Positions 27,217-35,992 are shown, numbered from the stretch's first letter. The stretch: 64,000 nucleotides of DNA from Klebsiella huaxiensis (GCF_003261575.2 NZ_CP036175.1:3844001-3908000); one strand, 5' to 3'. The notes: generated from the sequence alone by a model not told the origin. Program-made: numbers and translations.

Positions 27217-27544
27217 TATGCTTTTCGCAAGCCTTCGATTATTTGTGGCAACAAAGTTAATTAATAGTGAAAAATAACGAATAGTCGCTGAAAATATTGT
27301 TAGTTTTAATAAAAATACCCCATTTTAATTAACCACCAGAGAGGGCGAGAATGAAAAAAATCAACATAATTTGCAAATTTTAAAATTTATTTTTCACATA
27401 AAAAACAACATCTTAAGTGCATTTAAAGCCAAAACCATACACTAAAAAGGCCTATAGTTCCGGTAGGATATGATCTACATCAAATTCCCTTCTATAATGC
27501 TTTGTTAGTATCTCACCGCCAACTTACATAAAGAGAGAGTTAGT
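27217..27544 (+). promoter_or_regulatory. AT-rich focA-pfl control region with FNR-like site
   Basis: A 330-base, strongly AT-rich region before focA. It contains an FNR-type palindrome ATGAT-CTAC-ATCAA at 27470-27483 (9 of 10 consensus positions). A TATAAT stands at 27493-27498, too close to the FNR site for class II activation; a weaker TAGTAT at 27506-27511 is at the right distance for a -41.5 arrangement. The AT-rich upstream part would suit ArcA and IHF binding as in E. coli, but I could not assign those sites. No ORF of note lies here. Confidence 0.65.
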
Positions 27545-28402
27545 GTGAAAGCTGACAACCCTTTTGATCTTTTACTCCCTGCAGCTATGGCGAAAGTCGC
27601 CGAAGAAGCGGGTGTCTATAAAGCGACAAAACATCCGATAAAGACGTTTTATCTGGCTATCACCGCAGGTGTCTTCATCTCTATCGCTTTTGTTTTCTAT
27701 ATCACAGCAACAACCGGCGCGGCCGGGATGCCTTTCGGTGTTGCCAAACTGATTGGGGGCGTCTGCTTCTCACTGGGTTTGATTCTCTGCGTCATTTGCG
27801 GTGCCGACCTGTTTACCTCCACCGTACTTATTGTCGTGGCGAAAGCCAGCGGGCGAATTACATGGGGTCAACTGGCGAAAAACTGGCTCAACGTCTATGT
27901 TGGTAACCTGATCGGCTGCTTACTGTTTGTGTTATTGATGTGGCTTTCAGGCGAATATATGACCGCCAATGGTCAATGGGGGCTTAACGTCCTGCAAACC
28001 GCCGACCACAAAATGCACCATACTTTTATTGAAGCCGTGTGCCTGGGTATCCTGGCAAACCTGATGGTCTGCCTTGCGGTATGGATGAGTTACTCCGGCC
28101 GTAGCCTGATGGATAAAGCCATGATCATGGTTTTACCGGTGGCAATGTTTGTTGCCAGCGGATTCGAGCATAGTATCGCTAACATGTTTATGATCCCGAT
28201 GGGCATCATAATCCGCGACTTTGCAAGCCCGGAATTCTGGACCGCGGTAGGTTCAACTCCGGAAAGTTTCTCTCACTTAACCGTAATGAACTTCATCACT
28301 GATAACCTGATTCCGGTAACTATCGGGAACATCATCGGCGGTGGTCTGCTGGTTGGGTTGACATACTGGGTCATTTACCTGCGTGGCGACGACCATCACT
28401 AA
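27545..28402 (+). CDS. focA: Formate channel FocA
   Basis: Pentameric formate/nitrite-transporter-family channel of the inner membrane that exports or imports formate made by PflB. It has 285 residues. It starts with GTG at 27545, as in E. coli, after GAGAGAG. Six hydrophobic helices alternate with the family motifs: VCGADLFTSTVL (the omega-loop helix region near residue 88-99) and FEHSIANMFMIPMG with the pore histidine near residue 209. The N-terminal tail, which binds PflB in E. coli, is conserved. First gene of focA-pflB. Confidence 0.98.
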   Translation: MKADNPFDLLLPAAMAKVAEEAGVYKATKHPIKTFYLAITAGVFISIAFVFYITATTGAAGMPFGVAKLIGGVCFSLGLILCVICGADLFTSTVLIVVAKASGRITWGQLAKNWLNVYVGNLIGCLLFVLLMWLSGEYMTANGQWGLNVLQTADHKMHHTFIEAVCLGILANLMVCLAVWMSYSGRSLMDKAMIMVLPVAMFVASGFEHSIANMFMIPMGIIIRDFASPEFWTAVGSTPESFSHLTVMNFITDNLIPVTIGNIIGGGLLVGLTYWVIYLRGDDHH

Positions 28403-28453
28403 GGGTTGTTTCAGGCAGTAAATAAAAAATCCACTTAAGAAGGTAGGTGTTAC

Positions 28454-30736
28454 ATGTCCGAGCTTAATGAAAAGTTAGCTACAGCCTGGGAAGGTTTTGC
28501 GAAAGGTGACTGGCAGAAAGAAGTCAACGTCCGCGACTTTATCCAGAAAAACTATACCCCGTACGAAGGTGACGAGTCCTTCCTGGCTGGCGCAACTGAC
28601 GCGACCACCAAGCTGTGGGACAACGTAATGGAAGGTGTTAAACAGGAAAACCGCACTCACGCGCCTGTTGATTTTGACACTTCCCTTGCATCCACCATCA
28701 CTTCTCATGACGCTGGCTACATCGAGAAAGCTCTCGAGAAAATCGTTGGTCTGCAGACTGAAGCTCCGCTGAAACGTGCGATTATCCCGTTCGGCGGCAT
28801 TAAAATGGTTGAAGGTTCTTGCAAAGCGTACGATCGCGAGCTGGACCCAATGCTGAAAAAAATCTTCACCGAATACCGCAAAACCCATAACCAGGGCGTA
28901 TTCGATGTTTACACCAAAGACATCCTGAACTGCCGTAAATCCGGTGTTCTGACCGGTCTTCCGGATGCCTACGGTCGTGGTCGTATCATCGGTGACTACC
29001 GTCGCGTTGCGCTGTACGGTATCGACTTCCTGATGAAAGACAAATACGCTCAGTTCGTTTCTCTGCAAGAGAAACTGGAAAACGGCGAAGATCTGGAAGC
29101 AACCATCCGTCTGCGTGAAGAAATTTCTGAACAGCACCGCGCTCTGGGTCAGATCAAAGAAATGGCAGCAAAATATGGCTGCGATATCTCTGGTCCGGCA
29201 ACGACTGCTCAGGAAGCTATCCAGTGGACCTACTTCGGTTACCTGGCTGCTGTTAAATCTCAGAACGGCGCAGCAATGTCCTTCGGTCGTACCTCCAGCT
29301 TCCTGGATATCTTCATCGAACGTGACCTGAAAGCTGGCAAAATCACCGAGCAAGATGCTCAGGAAATGATTGACCACCTGGTCATGAAACTGCGTATGGT
29401 GCGTTTCCTGCGTACTCCTGAATATGATGAACTGTTCTCTGGTGACCCGATTTGGGCAACTGAATCCATCGGCGGTATGGGCGTTGACGGCCGTACTCTG
29501 GTGACCAAAAACAGCTTCCGCTTCCTGAACACCCTGTACACCATGGGGCCGTCTCCGGAGCCGAACATCACCATTCTGTGGTCTGAAAAACTGCCGCTGA
29601 GCTTCAAAAAATACGCAGCGAAAGTGTCTATCGATACCTCTTCTCTGCAGTATGAGAACGATGACCTGATGCGTCCGGACTTCAACAACGATGACTACGC
29701 TATCGCTTGTTGCGTAAGCCCGATGGTTGTTGGTAAGCAAATGCAGTTCTTCGGTGCTCGTGCTAACCTGGCGAAAACCATGCTGTACGCAATCAACGGC
29801 GGCGTTGATGAAAAACTGAAAATGCAGGTTGGCCCTAAATCTGAACCGATCAAAGGCGACGTTCTGAACTTCGACGAAGTGATGGACCGCATGGATCACT
29901 TCATGGACTGGCTGGCTAAACAGTACGTCACTGCGCTGAACATCATCCACTACATGCACGACAAGTACAGCTACGAAGCTTCTCTGATGGCGCTGCACGA
30001 CCGTGATGTTATCCGTACCATGGCATGTGGTATCGCAGGTCTGTCCGTTGCTGCTGACTCCCTGTCTGCAATTAAATATGCGAAAGTTAAACCGATTCGT
30101 GATGAGAACGGTCTGGCTGTCGACTTCGAAATCGAAGGCGAATACCCGCAGTTTGGTAACAACGACTCTCGCGTCGATGATATGGCCGTTGACCTGGTTG
30201 AACGTTTCATGAAGAAAATTCAGAAACTGCACACCTACCGTAACGCTATCCCGACTCAGTCTGTTCTGACCATCACTTCTAACGTTGTGTATGGTAAGAA
30301 AACCGGTAACACCCCTGATGGCCGTCGCGCTGGCGCGCCGTTCGGACCAGGTGCTAACCCGATGCACGGCCGTGACCAGAAAGGTGCTGTTGCCTCTCTG
30401 ACCTCCGTTGCTAAACTGCCGTTTGCTTACGCGAAAGATGGTATCTCCTATACCTTCTCTATCGTTCCGAACGCGCTGGGTAAAGACGACGAAGTTCGTA
30501 AGACTAACCTGGCAGGCCTGATGGATGGTTACTTCCACCACGAAGCTTCCATCGAAGGCGGTCAGCATTTGAACGTCAACGTCATGAACCGCGAAATGCT
30601 GCTCGACGCGATGGAAAATCCGGAAAAATATCCGCAACTGACCATCCGCGTATCTGGCTACGCAGTACGTTTTAACTCCCTGACTAAAGAACAACAGCAG
30701 GACGTTATCACTCGTACCTTCACTCAGACCATGTAA
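28454..30736 (+). CDS. pflB: Pyruvate formate-lyase PflB
   Basis: Glycyl-radical enzyme that cleaves pyruvate with CoA to acetyl-CoA and formate during fermentation. It has 760 residues, the E. coli length. The two catalytic cysteines are C419-C420 (AIACCVSPM), and the radical glycine is G735 in RVSGYAVRF near the C-terminus, followed by the DVITRTFTQTM end. Codon use is strongly biased, as in highly expressed genes, which also leaves a long false ORF on the opposite strand. It is 51 bases downstream of focA and activated by PflA encoded next. Confidence 0.99.
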   Translation: MSELNEKLATAWEGFAKGDWQKEVNVRDFIQKNYTPYEGDESFLAGATDATTKLWDNVMEGVKQENRTHAPVDFDTSLASTITSHDAGYIEKALEKIVGLQTEAPLKRAIIPFGGIKMVEGSCKAYDRELDPMLKKIFTEYRKTHNQGVFDVYTKDILNCRKSGVLTGLPDAYGRGRIIGDYRRVALYGIDFLMKDKYAQFVSLQEKLENGEDLEATIRLREEISEQHRALGQIKEMAAKYGCDISGPATTAQEAIQWTYFGYLAAVKSQNGAAMSFGRTSSFLDIFIERDLKAGKITEQDAQEMIDHLVMKLRMVRFLRTPEYDELFSGDPIWATESIGGMGVDGRTLVTKNSFRFLNTLYTMGPSPEPNITILWSEKLPLSFKKYAAKVSIDTSSLQYENDDLMRPDFNNDDYAIACCVSPMVVGKQMQFFGARANLAKTMLYAINGGVDEKLKMQVGPKSEPIKGDVLNFDEVMDRMDHFMDWLAKQYVTALNIIHYMHDKYSYEASLMALHDRDVIRTMACGIAGLSVAADSLSAIKYAKVKPIRDENGLAVDFEIEGEYPQFGNNDSRVDDMAVDLVERFMKKIQKLHTYRNAIPTQSVLTITSNVVYGKKTGNTPDGRRAGAPFGPGANPMHGRDQKGAVASLTSVAKLPFAYAKDGISYTFSIVPNALGKDDEVRKTNLAGLMDGYFHHEASIEGGQHLNVNVMNREMLLDAMENPEKYPQLTIRVSGYAVRFNSLTKEQQQDVITRTFTQTM

Positions 30737-30765
30737 TTCCCTGTCTGACTGAAAACGCGTACAAT

Positions 30766-30793
30766 AAAGGCTCCACGCAAGTGGGGCCTTTTT
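30766..30793 (+). terminator. Terminator between pflB and pflA
   Basis: Stem AAAGGCTCCAC-GCAA-GTGGGGCCTTT with one G-U pair and a U-run (TTTTT). It explains why pflA, needed only in catalytic amounts, can be expressed separately and at lower level. Confidence 0.88.
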
Positions 30794-30929
30794 AGCACTC
30801 CCCTCTGCCATAGTCTCTTTTGTCTGCTGTCTATACTCAATGGATAACCGCCAAAACAGACTTAACACAGCCGGTTTGAGCTGTGCATCCACAGGCCCCG
30901 AACGGGCCGAATCTGGAGATATCACTGCA

Positions 30930-31670
30930 ATGTCAACTATTGGTCGCATTCACTCCTTTGAATCCTGTGGCACCGTCGATGGCCCGGGGATCCGTTTTAT
31001 CACCTTCTTCCAGGGCTGCCTGATGCGCTGCCTGTATTGTCATAACCGTGATACCTGGGATACCCACGGAGGTAAAGAGATCACCGTTGAAGAGCTCATG
31101 AAAGAAGTGGTGACCTATCGCCACTTCATGAACGCTTCCGGAGGCGGAGTGACAGCATCCGGCGGTGAAGCTATTTTGCAGGCTGAATTCGTTCGCGACT
31201 GGTTCCGCGCCTGTAGGAAAGAAGGCATTCATACTTGTCTCGACACCAATGGTTTTGTTCGCCGCTACGACCCGGTTATTGATGAACTGTTGGAAGTGAC
31301 CGACCTGGTGATGCTCGATCTCAAACAGATGAACGACGAAATCCACCAGAATCTGGTTGGTGTTTCTAACCACCGTACGCTGGAGTTTGCGCGCTATCTA
31401 TCCAATAAAAACATTAACGTCTGGATCCGCTACGTTGTTGTCCCCGGCTGGTCCGACGATGACGATTCCGCACATCGTCTGGGCGAGTTTACCCGTGACA
31501 TGGGCAATGTCGAAAAAATCGAATTACTGCCGTATCACGAATTAGGCAAACATAAGTGGGTAGCGATGGGCGAAGAGTACAAGCTGGATGGCGTCCATCC
31601 GCCGAAGAAAGAAACGATGGAGCGCGTGAAGGGTATTCTCGAACAGTACGGTCACAAGGTGATGTACTAA
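30930..31670 (+). CDS. pflA: Pyruvate formate-lyase-activating enzyme
   Basis: Radical-SAM enzyme that installs the glycyl radical in PflB. It has 246 residues from ATG 30930 (MSTIGRIHSFESCGTVDGPG), with GGAG upstream; the open frame continues 30 codons upstream without family support. The iron-sulphur motif CLYCHNRDTW within CLMRCLYCH supplies the CxxxCxxC cysteines at residues ~29-36. SAM-binding GGGVTASGGEA follows near residue 75. Confidence 0.98.
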   Translation: MSTIGRIHSFESCGTVDGPGIRFITFFQGCLMRCLYCHNRDTWDTHGGKEITVEELMKEVVTYRHFMNASGGGVTASGGEAILQAEFVRDWFRACRKEGIHTCLDTNGFVRRYDPVIDELLEVTDLVMLDLKQMNDEIHQNLVGVSNHRTLEFARYLSNKNINVWIRYVVVPGWSDDDDSAHRLGEFTRDMGNVEKIELLPYHELGKHKWVAMGEEYKLDGVHPPKKETMERVKGILEQYGHKVMY

Positions 31671-31683
31671 ACACAAAGCCATC

Positions 31684-31716
31684 ACCCGGTAGACCTTGTG
31701 CTACCGGGTTTTTCTT
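31684..31716 (+). terminator. Rho-independent terminator after pflA
   Basis: Stem ACCCGGTAG / CTACCGGGT followed by TTTTTCTT, 14 bases past the pflA stop. It closes the pfl module before the convergent regulator gene. Confidence 0.88.
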
Positions 31717-31732
31717 CAGCATGAAATAAGCA

Positions 31733-32581
31733 TCAGGACATAAAGTATTCCGACAGCTTATTCGCCACGCTTTCAATCGAGAAAATCCGCTTCTGATGCG
31801 CTTTGCGGTATTCGGCATAGCGTTCATCCTGCTCTTCCAGCGCACTCAGGATCCGATCAGCCACCATCATTGCGCCCGCAATTTCTGCAAATCCGGATTC
31901 ACCTTCCCCTTGTAAAGCAACGGCTGCCTGAAGGTTCCAGTCAGACAGGCGGGCTAACGGCGTAAACGTCCCACGCGTTAGCGATAATATTTTAACCCCC
32001 TGCTGTTTTGCCAGAGACAGGGCCTGCATCATGTCCGCCGATGCCTGCTCGGTATGAATGACAATAATGCCGATTTTTTGATTATCAGCCAGCAGCGGCA
32101 TCGCCGCTGGATAAGAGCGATCGACAAAACTTGCCGCTTTACCCATATTGATTAAATTCATTTGCAGGAACAACGCGACCGGCACCGCCGTACCTACAGC
32201 ATAAATAGCAATGTTATTCAGCGAATTAAGCCAGTCTGCCGCAGCTTTCAGCTCCTGGTTATCGACAATGGCATTACTATCGCGAATGCTCGCCAGTACT
32301 GGTGCGATCTCTTCATTGCCATTGTCTTCTGAGCGCGCAGCCCCCTGCTCCATCGCCAGCGCCGTTCTGAAATCCGAAAAGCCTTTAAAGCCGAAAGCCC
32401 GACAAAAACGGGTGATACTCCCCTCACTGGTATCAATGGAGTCAGCCAGTTCTGAAATAGTGTGACGCATCACAAAATCAGGATTTTCCGTAATAAAGCG
32501 GCCGACTTTCTCCAGTATCGGGCTTAACCCCGAAGCTCCATTTCTTATGCTTATCAACAAGTTATTGTCTATCTGGCTCAT
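31733..32581 (-). CDS. RpiR-family transcriptional regulator
   Basis: Regulator with an N-terminal HTH_6 domain (helix-turn-helix around residues 41-72, ISELADSIDTSEGSITRFCR) and a C-terminal SIS sugar-phosphate-binding domain (~115-240, with IYAVGTAVPVALFLQMNL and GIIVIHTEQASADMMQAL). It has 282 residues from ATG 32581 (MSQIDNNLLISIRNG), which has AGG ten bases upstream; a TTG nine codons earlier lacks one. It is divergent from a PTS-transketolase operon 122 bases away and has no counterpart at this place in E. coli K-12. By family logic the SIS domain senses a phosphosugar, probably the one made by the adjacent PTS. Whether it represses or activates is not shown. Confidence 0.9.
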   Translation of the reverse strand: MSQIDNNLLISIRNGASGLSPILEKVGRFITENPDFVMRHTISELADSIDTSEGSITRFCRAFGFKGFSDFRTALAMEQGAARSEDNGNEEIAPVLASIRDSNAIVDNQELKAAADWLNSLNNIAIYAVGTAVPVALFLQMNLINMGKAASFVDRSYPAAMPLLADNQKIGIIVIHTEQASADMMQALSLAKQQGVKILSLTRGTFTPLARLSDWNLQAAVALQGEGESGFAEIAGAMMVADRILSALEEQDERYAEYRKAHQKRIFSIESVANKLSEYFMS

Positions 32582-32600
32582 GTTTTGCCTTATTTGCTCA

Positions 32601-32622
32601 AAATGCAAACACAGTCACATCT
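32601..32622 (+). promoter_or_regulatory. CRP-like site upstream of the PTS operon
   Basis: AAATGCAA-N6-TCACATCT matches 13 of the 16 specified positions of the CRP consensus (right half TCACA perfect). Its centre at 32611.5 is 39-41 bases upstream of the start expected from the -10 at 32639, the class II position. It could also serve the divergent regulator gene. Confidence 0.6.
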
Positions 32623-32637
32623 TTCGTTCTGCGGTAA

Positions 32638-32655
32638 AGATAATAATTATTATCT
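32638..32655. promoter_or_regulatory. Perfect 18-bp palindrome, operator candidate 1
   Basis: AGATAATAATTATTATCT is identical to its reverse complement. It covers the likely -10 (GATAAT, 32639-32644) and start site of the PTS operon, so a bound dimer would block transcription. It shares the core AATAATTATT with the second palindrome. Confidence 0.65.
32639..32644 (+). promoter_or_regulatory. -10 element of the PTS-transketolase operon
   Basis: GATAAT, 5 of 6 to consensus, about 28 bases past the centre of the CRP-like site. There is no recognisable -35 hexamer, as usual for CRP-dependent class II promoters. Expected start near 32651-32653. Confidence 0.5.
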
Positions 32656-32667
32656 CACACAAACAAA

Positions 32668-32685
32668 TAAAAATAATTATTTTTA
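32668..32685. promoter_or_regulatory. Perfect 18-bp palindrome, operator candidate 2
   Basis: TAAAAATAATTATTTTTA is identical to its reverse complement. Its centre is exactly 30 bp (about three helical turns) from that of the first palindrome, and it ends five bases before the Shine-Dalgarno AGGAGA of the IIB gene. Confidence 0.6.
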
Positions 32686-32703
32686 CAAACAGGAGAACAT
32701 CTC

Positions 32704-32979
32704 ATGAAAGGTCTCATAGTCTGTCGTACCGGTATGGGTAGCTCGTTAATGCTCAAAATCAAAGCCCAAAAAATTATCGACAAACATGGCTGGGATATCG
32801 ATCTGGAACACGATGTCCTTTCGGGTCTGAGGACCTGGCGAGACATTGATTTCGTCATCACTATGCGCGATCTCACCGATGAAGTCGAAGCTGCCGGATT
32901 CAGAGCTATCGGCATTACCGATCTGATGAATAGTGAAGAAATGGAATCTGCTCTCACTCACGTCGTCCAAAGCAACTAA
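32704..32979 (+). CDS. PTS system IIB component, ascorbate (SgaB/UlaB) type
   Basis: A 91-residue cytoplasmic phosphocarrier of the PTS IIB lactose/ascorbate superfamily. The phosphorylated cysteine is Cys7 in the P-loop-like LIVCRTGMGSS. The length and the lone IIB domain fit UlaB-type proteins. The ATG has AGGAGA eight bases upstream. First gene of a five-gene operon (IIB, IIC, two transketolase halves, IIA). It receives phosphate from the IIA at 36039 and passes it to the sugar bound by the IIC that follows 17 bases later. Confidence 0.93.
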   Translation: MKGLIVCRTGMGSSLMLKIKAQKIIDKHGWDIDLEHDVLSGLRTWRDIDFVITMRDLTDEVEAAGFRAIGITDLMNSEEMESALTHVVQSN

Positions 32980-32996
32980 CCTCTCCCGGAGGCAAT

Positions 32997-34262
32997 ATGG
33001 ATCTCCTCAGATTTATTGTATTCGACATTCTGGGTGTAACCCCACTTTTAGTTGGCTTTATCGCGTTAATCGGCTTGTTAATCCAACGTAAGCCGATTGA
33101 AAAAGTCCTTTCCGGCACCTTCAAAACTATCGTCGGCTTTTTGGTGTTCGCCGGTGGTGCCGGGCTCGCGGTGACCTCTCTGGGTAATTTTCAGACGTTA
33201 TTTAGCGATGGATTTGGTTTAAAAGGTGTTATGCCGCTCGCGGAAGCACTAACCGGGCTGGCGCAAACCAAATTCGCGATGTGCGTATCGCTTATCATGG
33301 TGATCGGTTTTGGCTGGAACCTGTTCTTTGCACGCGTCACGCCGTTTAAATACATCTTTCTGACCGGACAACATAACCTTTATCTCTCTGCGCTGCTTAC
33401 CGTCACGCTGAAAGCGCTCGGCTATAGCGACATGACGACCATTATTGTCGGTTCCGTGTTATTAGGTCTGGCGGCCTGTCTTTATCCGGCAATTGCACAA
33501 CCCTGGATGCGAAAGATCACCGGTAACGATGAAATCGCGATGGGGCACTACGTGACCCTGGCTTACGCCGCATCCGGCTGGATCGGCTCGAAGGTCGGCG
33601 ATCCTAAACAATCCACCGAAAAGCTGAACCTTCCCGGCTGGTTGGGGATCTTTAAGGATTACATCGTCTCTGTGTCGATCTCGGTGAGTATTTTCTACTA
33701 CATCGCCGCGCTCGCTGCCGGGAAAGAGGCGGTAACCGCTGCAGCAGGTGGTATGCACTGGCTGGTTTATCCACTCTTCCAGTCGCTGACCTTCACCGCT
33801 TCGCTGTACATCATTATTACCGGCGTGCGTCTGCTGCTGTCAGAGATTGTTCCGGCCTTCCTCGGGATCTCGGAGAAATTTATTCCTAACGCCAAACCCG
33901 CGCTCGACTGTCCAGTGGTCTTCCCGTATGCCCCCACCGCCACGGTTCTGGGATTTATCTCTTCGTTTGTTGGCGGGCTGGTGGTGATGGGCTTTCTCGC
34001 GATTTTGGGGCAAACCGTCATTATCCCCGTAGCCATTCCTTATTTCTTCATCGGCGCCACCGCAGCGGTATTTGGTAATGCCTCTGGCGGCTGGAAAGGT
34101 GCGATTGCGGGAAGCTTCGTCACCGGGATCCTCATCGGCATTGGCCCAGCGCTGATTTACCCGATTATGGAGTCCGTGGGTCTGTCAGGCACCAGCTTCC
34201 CGGAAACCGACTTCGTTGCCCTGGGCCTGGTTGTGTACTACATCGGTAAAATGCTGCCATAA
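32997..34262 (+). CDS. PTS system IIC component, ascorbate (SgaT/UlaA) family
   Basis: Integral membrane sugar permease, 421 residues with about ten to eleven hydrophobic helices. It belongs to the UlaA/SgaT family: LTGQHNLYLSALL near residue 120, GSKVGDPKQSTEKLNLPGWL near 200, and the conserved PNAKPALDCPVVFPYAPTAT near 300. E. coli UlaA has 465 residues and takes L-ascorbate. This protein is shorter and the operon lacks the ula catabolic genes (ulaD, E, F, G), so ascorbate is unlikely as substrate. The true substrate is not known to me. Confidence 0.9.
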   Translation: MDLLRFIVFDILGVTPLLVGFIALIGLLIQRKPIEKVLSGTFKTIVGFLVFAGGAGLAVTSLGNFQTLFSDGFGLKGVMPLAEALTGLAQTKFAMCVSLIMVIGFGWNLFFARVTPFKYIFLTGQHNLYLSALLTVTLKALGYSDMTTIIVGSVLLGLAACLYPAIAQPWMRKITGNDEIAMGHYVTLAYAASGWIGSKVGDPKQSTEKLNLPGWLGIFKDYIVSVSISVSIFYYIAALAAGKEAVTAAAGGMHWLVYPLFQSLTFTASLYIIITGVRLLLSEIVPAFLGISEKFIPNAKPALDCPVVFPYAPTATVLGFISSFVGGLVVMGFLAILGQTVIIPVAIPYFFIGATAAVFGNASGGWKGAIAGSFVTGILIGIGPALIYPIMESVGLSGTSFPETDFVALGLVVYYIGKMLP

Positions 34263-34274
34263 GAAGGAAAAAAC

Positions 34275-35072
34275 ATGAACATTGATGAACTGAAATCTCA
34301 TGCGCTCGCCGCTCGCCGCGAGATAGTCACCATGATTTACGAGTCCGGAATCGGTCATCCAGGCGGAGCGTTATCGATCATCGATATTCTGACCTGGCTC
34401 TATTATCAAGAAGTCGATCTGACAGCCTCTCCGCGTTCGCGAGTGGTGATGAGCAAAGGGCATGCCGTCGCTGCGCAGTACGCCATGCTATACCAAAAAG
34501 GGAAAATCGATCGCAGCGAGTTTAGTACGTTCCGCCAGATCAACTCGCGTCTGCAGGGACACCCCAGCATAAAATCGCTGCCGGATGTCGATGCAACAAC
34601 CGGCCTGTTGGGTCAGGGGTTGTCTATTGCTTTCGGTATGGCAGCGGCAAAAAAGCGGCACAACGATCCGCACCGGGTATTTGCCATCATTGGCGATGGT
34701 GAAATGCATGAAGGGCAGATCTGGGAAACCTTGCAGCAGGCCGGGCATATGAAGATGGATAACCTGGTTGCCATTATCGATTACAACGGCTTCTCTTCTC
34801 ACGATCCAGTCAACGAAGTCGTTAACCTCGAACCGCTGGCGGATAAAATCCGCGGCTTTGGCTGGCACGTACTTGAGCTTCATAACGGCAATGATATGCA
34901 TCAGGTGGCCGACACCCTGATGTTATCCCGCCATCTGAAAGGCAAGCCAATTGCCATCGTGGCACACACCACGAAAGGTTCCGGCGTCAGCTACATGGAA
35001 AACAACGGCGACTGGCACTCAAAAACCCCGAGTAAAGAACAATATCAGCAGGCAATGGAGGAGTTACAGTGA
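34275..35072 (+). CDS. Transketolase N-terminal half (TPP-binding subunit)
   Basis: A 265-residue protein equal to the thiamine-diphosphate-binding N domain of transketolase. It shows the substrate/cofactor histidine in SGIGHPGGALS (H28), SKGHAVAAQYAML, the GLLGQGLSIAFGMA loop and the TPP/metal motif GDGEMHEGQIWE near residues 140-151. Full-length transketolase has ~660 residues in one chain; here the chain is split and the other half is encoded by the next gene, whose start codon shares a base with this stop. The pair should assemble as a heterotetramer, as in other split transketolases. The donor substrate is unknown. Confidence 0.93.
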   Translation: MNIDELKSHALAARREIVTMIYESGIGHPGGALSIIDILTWLYYQEVDLTASPRSRVVMSKGHAVAAQYAMLYQKGKIDRSEFSTFRQINSRLQGHPSIKSLPDVDATTGLLGQGLSIAFGMAAAKKRHNDPHRVFAIIGDGEMHEGQIWETLQQAGHMKMDNLVAIIDYNGFSSHDPVNEVVNLEPLADKIRGFGWHVLELHNGNDMHQVADTLMLSRHLKGKPIAIVAHTTKGSGVSYMENNGDWHSKTPSKEQYQQAMEELQ

Positions 35073-35983
35073 TGAAAGCACCCCGTGATGAGATCGGTAA
35101 TGCCCTGATTGCCCTGAGAGAAAAAGGCTATCCTGTCGTTGCCATTGACAGCGACTTAGCCAGCTCAACGCGTACCGACCAGTTTCAGGCAATCTACCCT
35201 GAGGCCTTTTTCGAAATGGGCATTGCGGAAGGTTCTGCTATGAGCTTTGCGGTCGGTCAGGCGCTGGAGGGCTTTATGCCCTTCTATGTCAACTTTGCGA
35301 TGTTCGTAACCGGAACCGCCTGGACTCAGTTGCGGCAGGCCTGTTATGCCAAAGCGAATATTAAGCTCGTCGGCAGCCATCCCGGCATGGATGATGGCCC
35401 GGACGGCGCATCGCATCACGCACTGGAAGATCTGGCGTTAACCCGCGTACTGCCTGGCTTAACTATTCTGACGCCTGCTGATGCCGAAGAAATTGCCGAA
35501 GCCTTTGAACAAGCCGCGAAAATTAATGGGCCAGTCTATATCCGCGTCGCGCGAGAGCCGATGCCGGTTCGCGATAAGAGCGCGATCCCGCGGGTGACCG
35601 ATATCGCCGCCATCGCCGACAGCGGCAACGATTTCGCCATTATCTTCGAAGGAACCGTGCTCGAGCAGGCTACCGACGGCTACGAAAAACTGCTCGCCAG
35701 CGGCAAAAAGGGCAAGCTAATCCATGTGGCTACGCTCAAACCTTTCAATCAGCAGGCATTCTATCAGCTGGTCGAAGACTGCCCGCTCATCGCCACGCTG
35801 GAAAATCACAGCGTAAACGGTGGGCTCGGTGGATTGATTGCTGAAACCATGGCTCAGGCGGCTCACCCTGCCCGTCTTGCACGACTGGGGACGCAGGATA
35901 CGTTTACTGAATCAGGTAATAGCAGGCAACTGAAAGCGAAATATGGTATCTCGGGCGAGGCGCTGTTGAACGCGCTTCGTTAA
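35072..35983 (+). CDS. Transketolase C-terminal half (pyrimidine-binding subunit)
   Basis: A 303-residue partner of the preceding gene, made of the Pyr and C-terminal domains. The catalytic glutamate that activates TPP is Glu53 in FEMGIAEGSAMSFAVG. SHPGMDDGPDGASHHALEDLALTRVLPG and TILTPADAEE are typical of the transketolase Pyr domain. I use ATG 35072, which follows GGAGGAG by eight bases. A GTG one codon upstream is also in frame. The TGATG junction suggests equimolar coupled synthesis of both halves. Confidence 0.93.
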   Translation: MKAPRDEIGNALIALREKGYPVVAIDSDLASSTRTDQFQAIYPEAFFEMGIAEGSAMSFAVGQALEGFMPFYVNFAMFVTGTAWTQLRQACYAKANIKLVGSHPGMDDGPDGASHHALEDLALTRVLPGLTILTPADAEEIAEAFEQAAKINGPVYIRVAREPMPVRDKSAIPRVTDIAAIADSGNDFAIIFEGTVLEQATDGYEKLLASGKKGKLIHVATLKPFNQQAFYQLVEDCPLIATLENHSVNGGLGGLIAETMAQAAHPARLARLGTQDTFTESGNSRQLKAKYGISGEALLNALR

Positions 35984-35992
35984 CCATCACGC

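Noticed and set aside
28475..30949. An 824-codon open frame antisense to pflB
   Set aside because: It mirrors the whole of pflB, has no domain or ribosome site, and is expected from the biased codon use of a very highly expressed gene.
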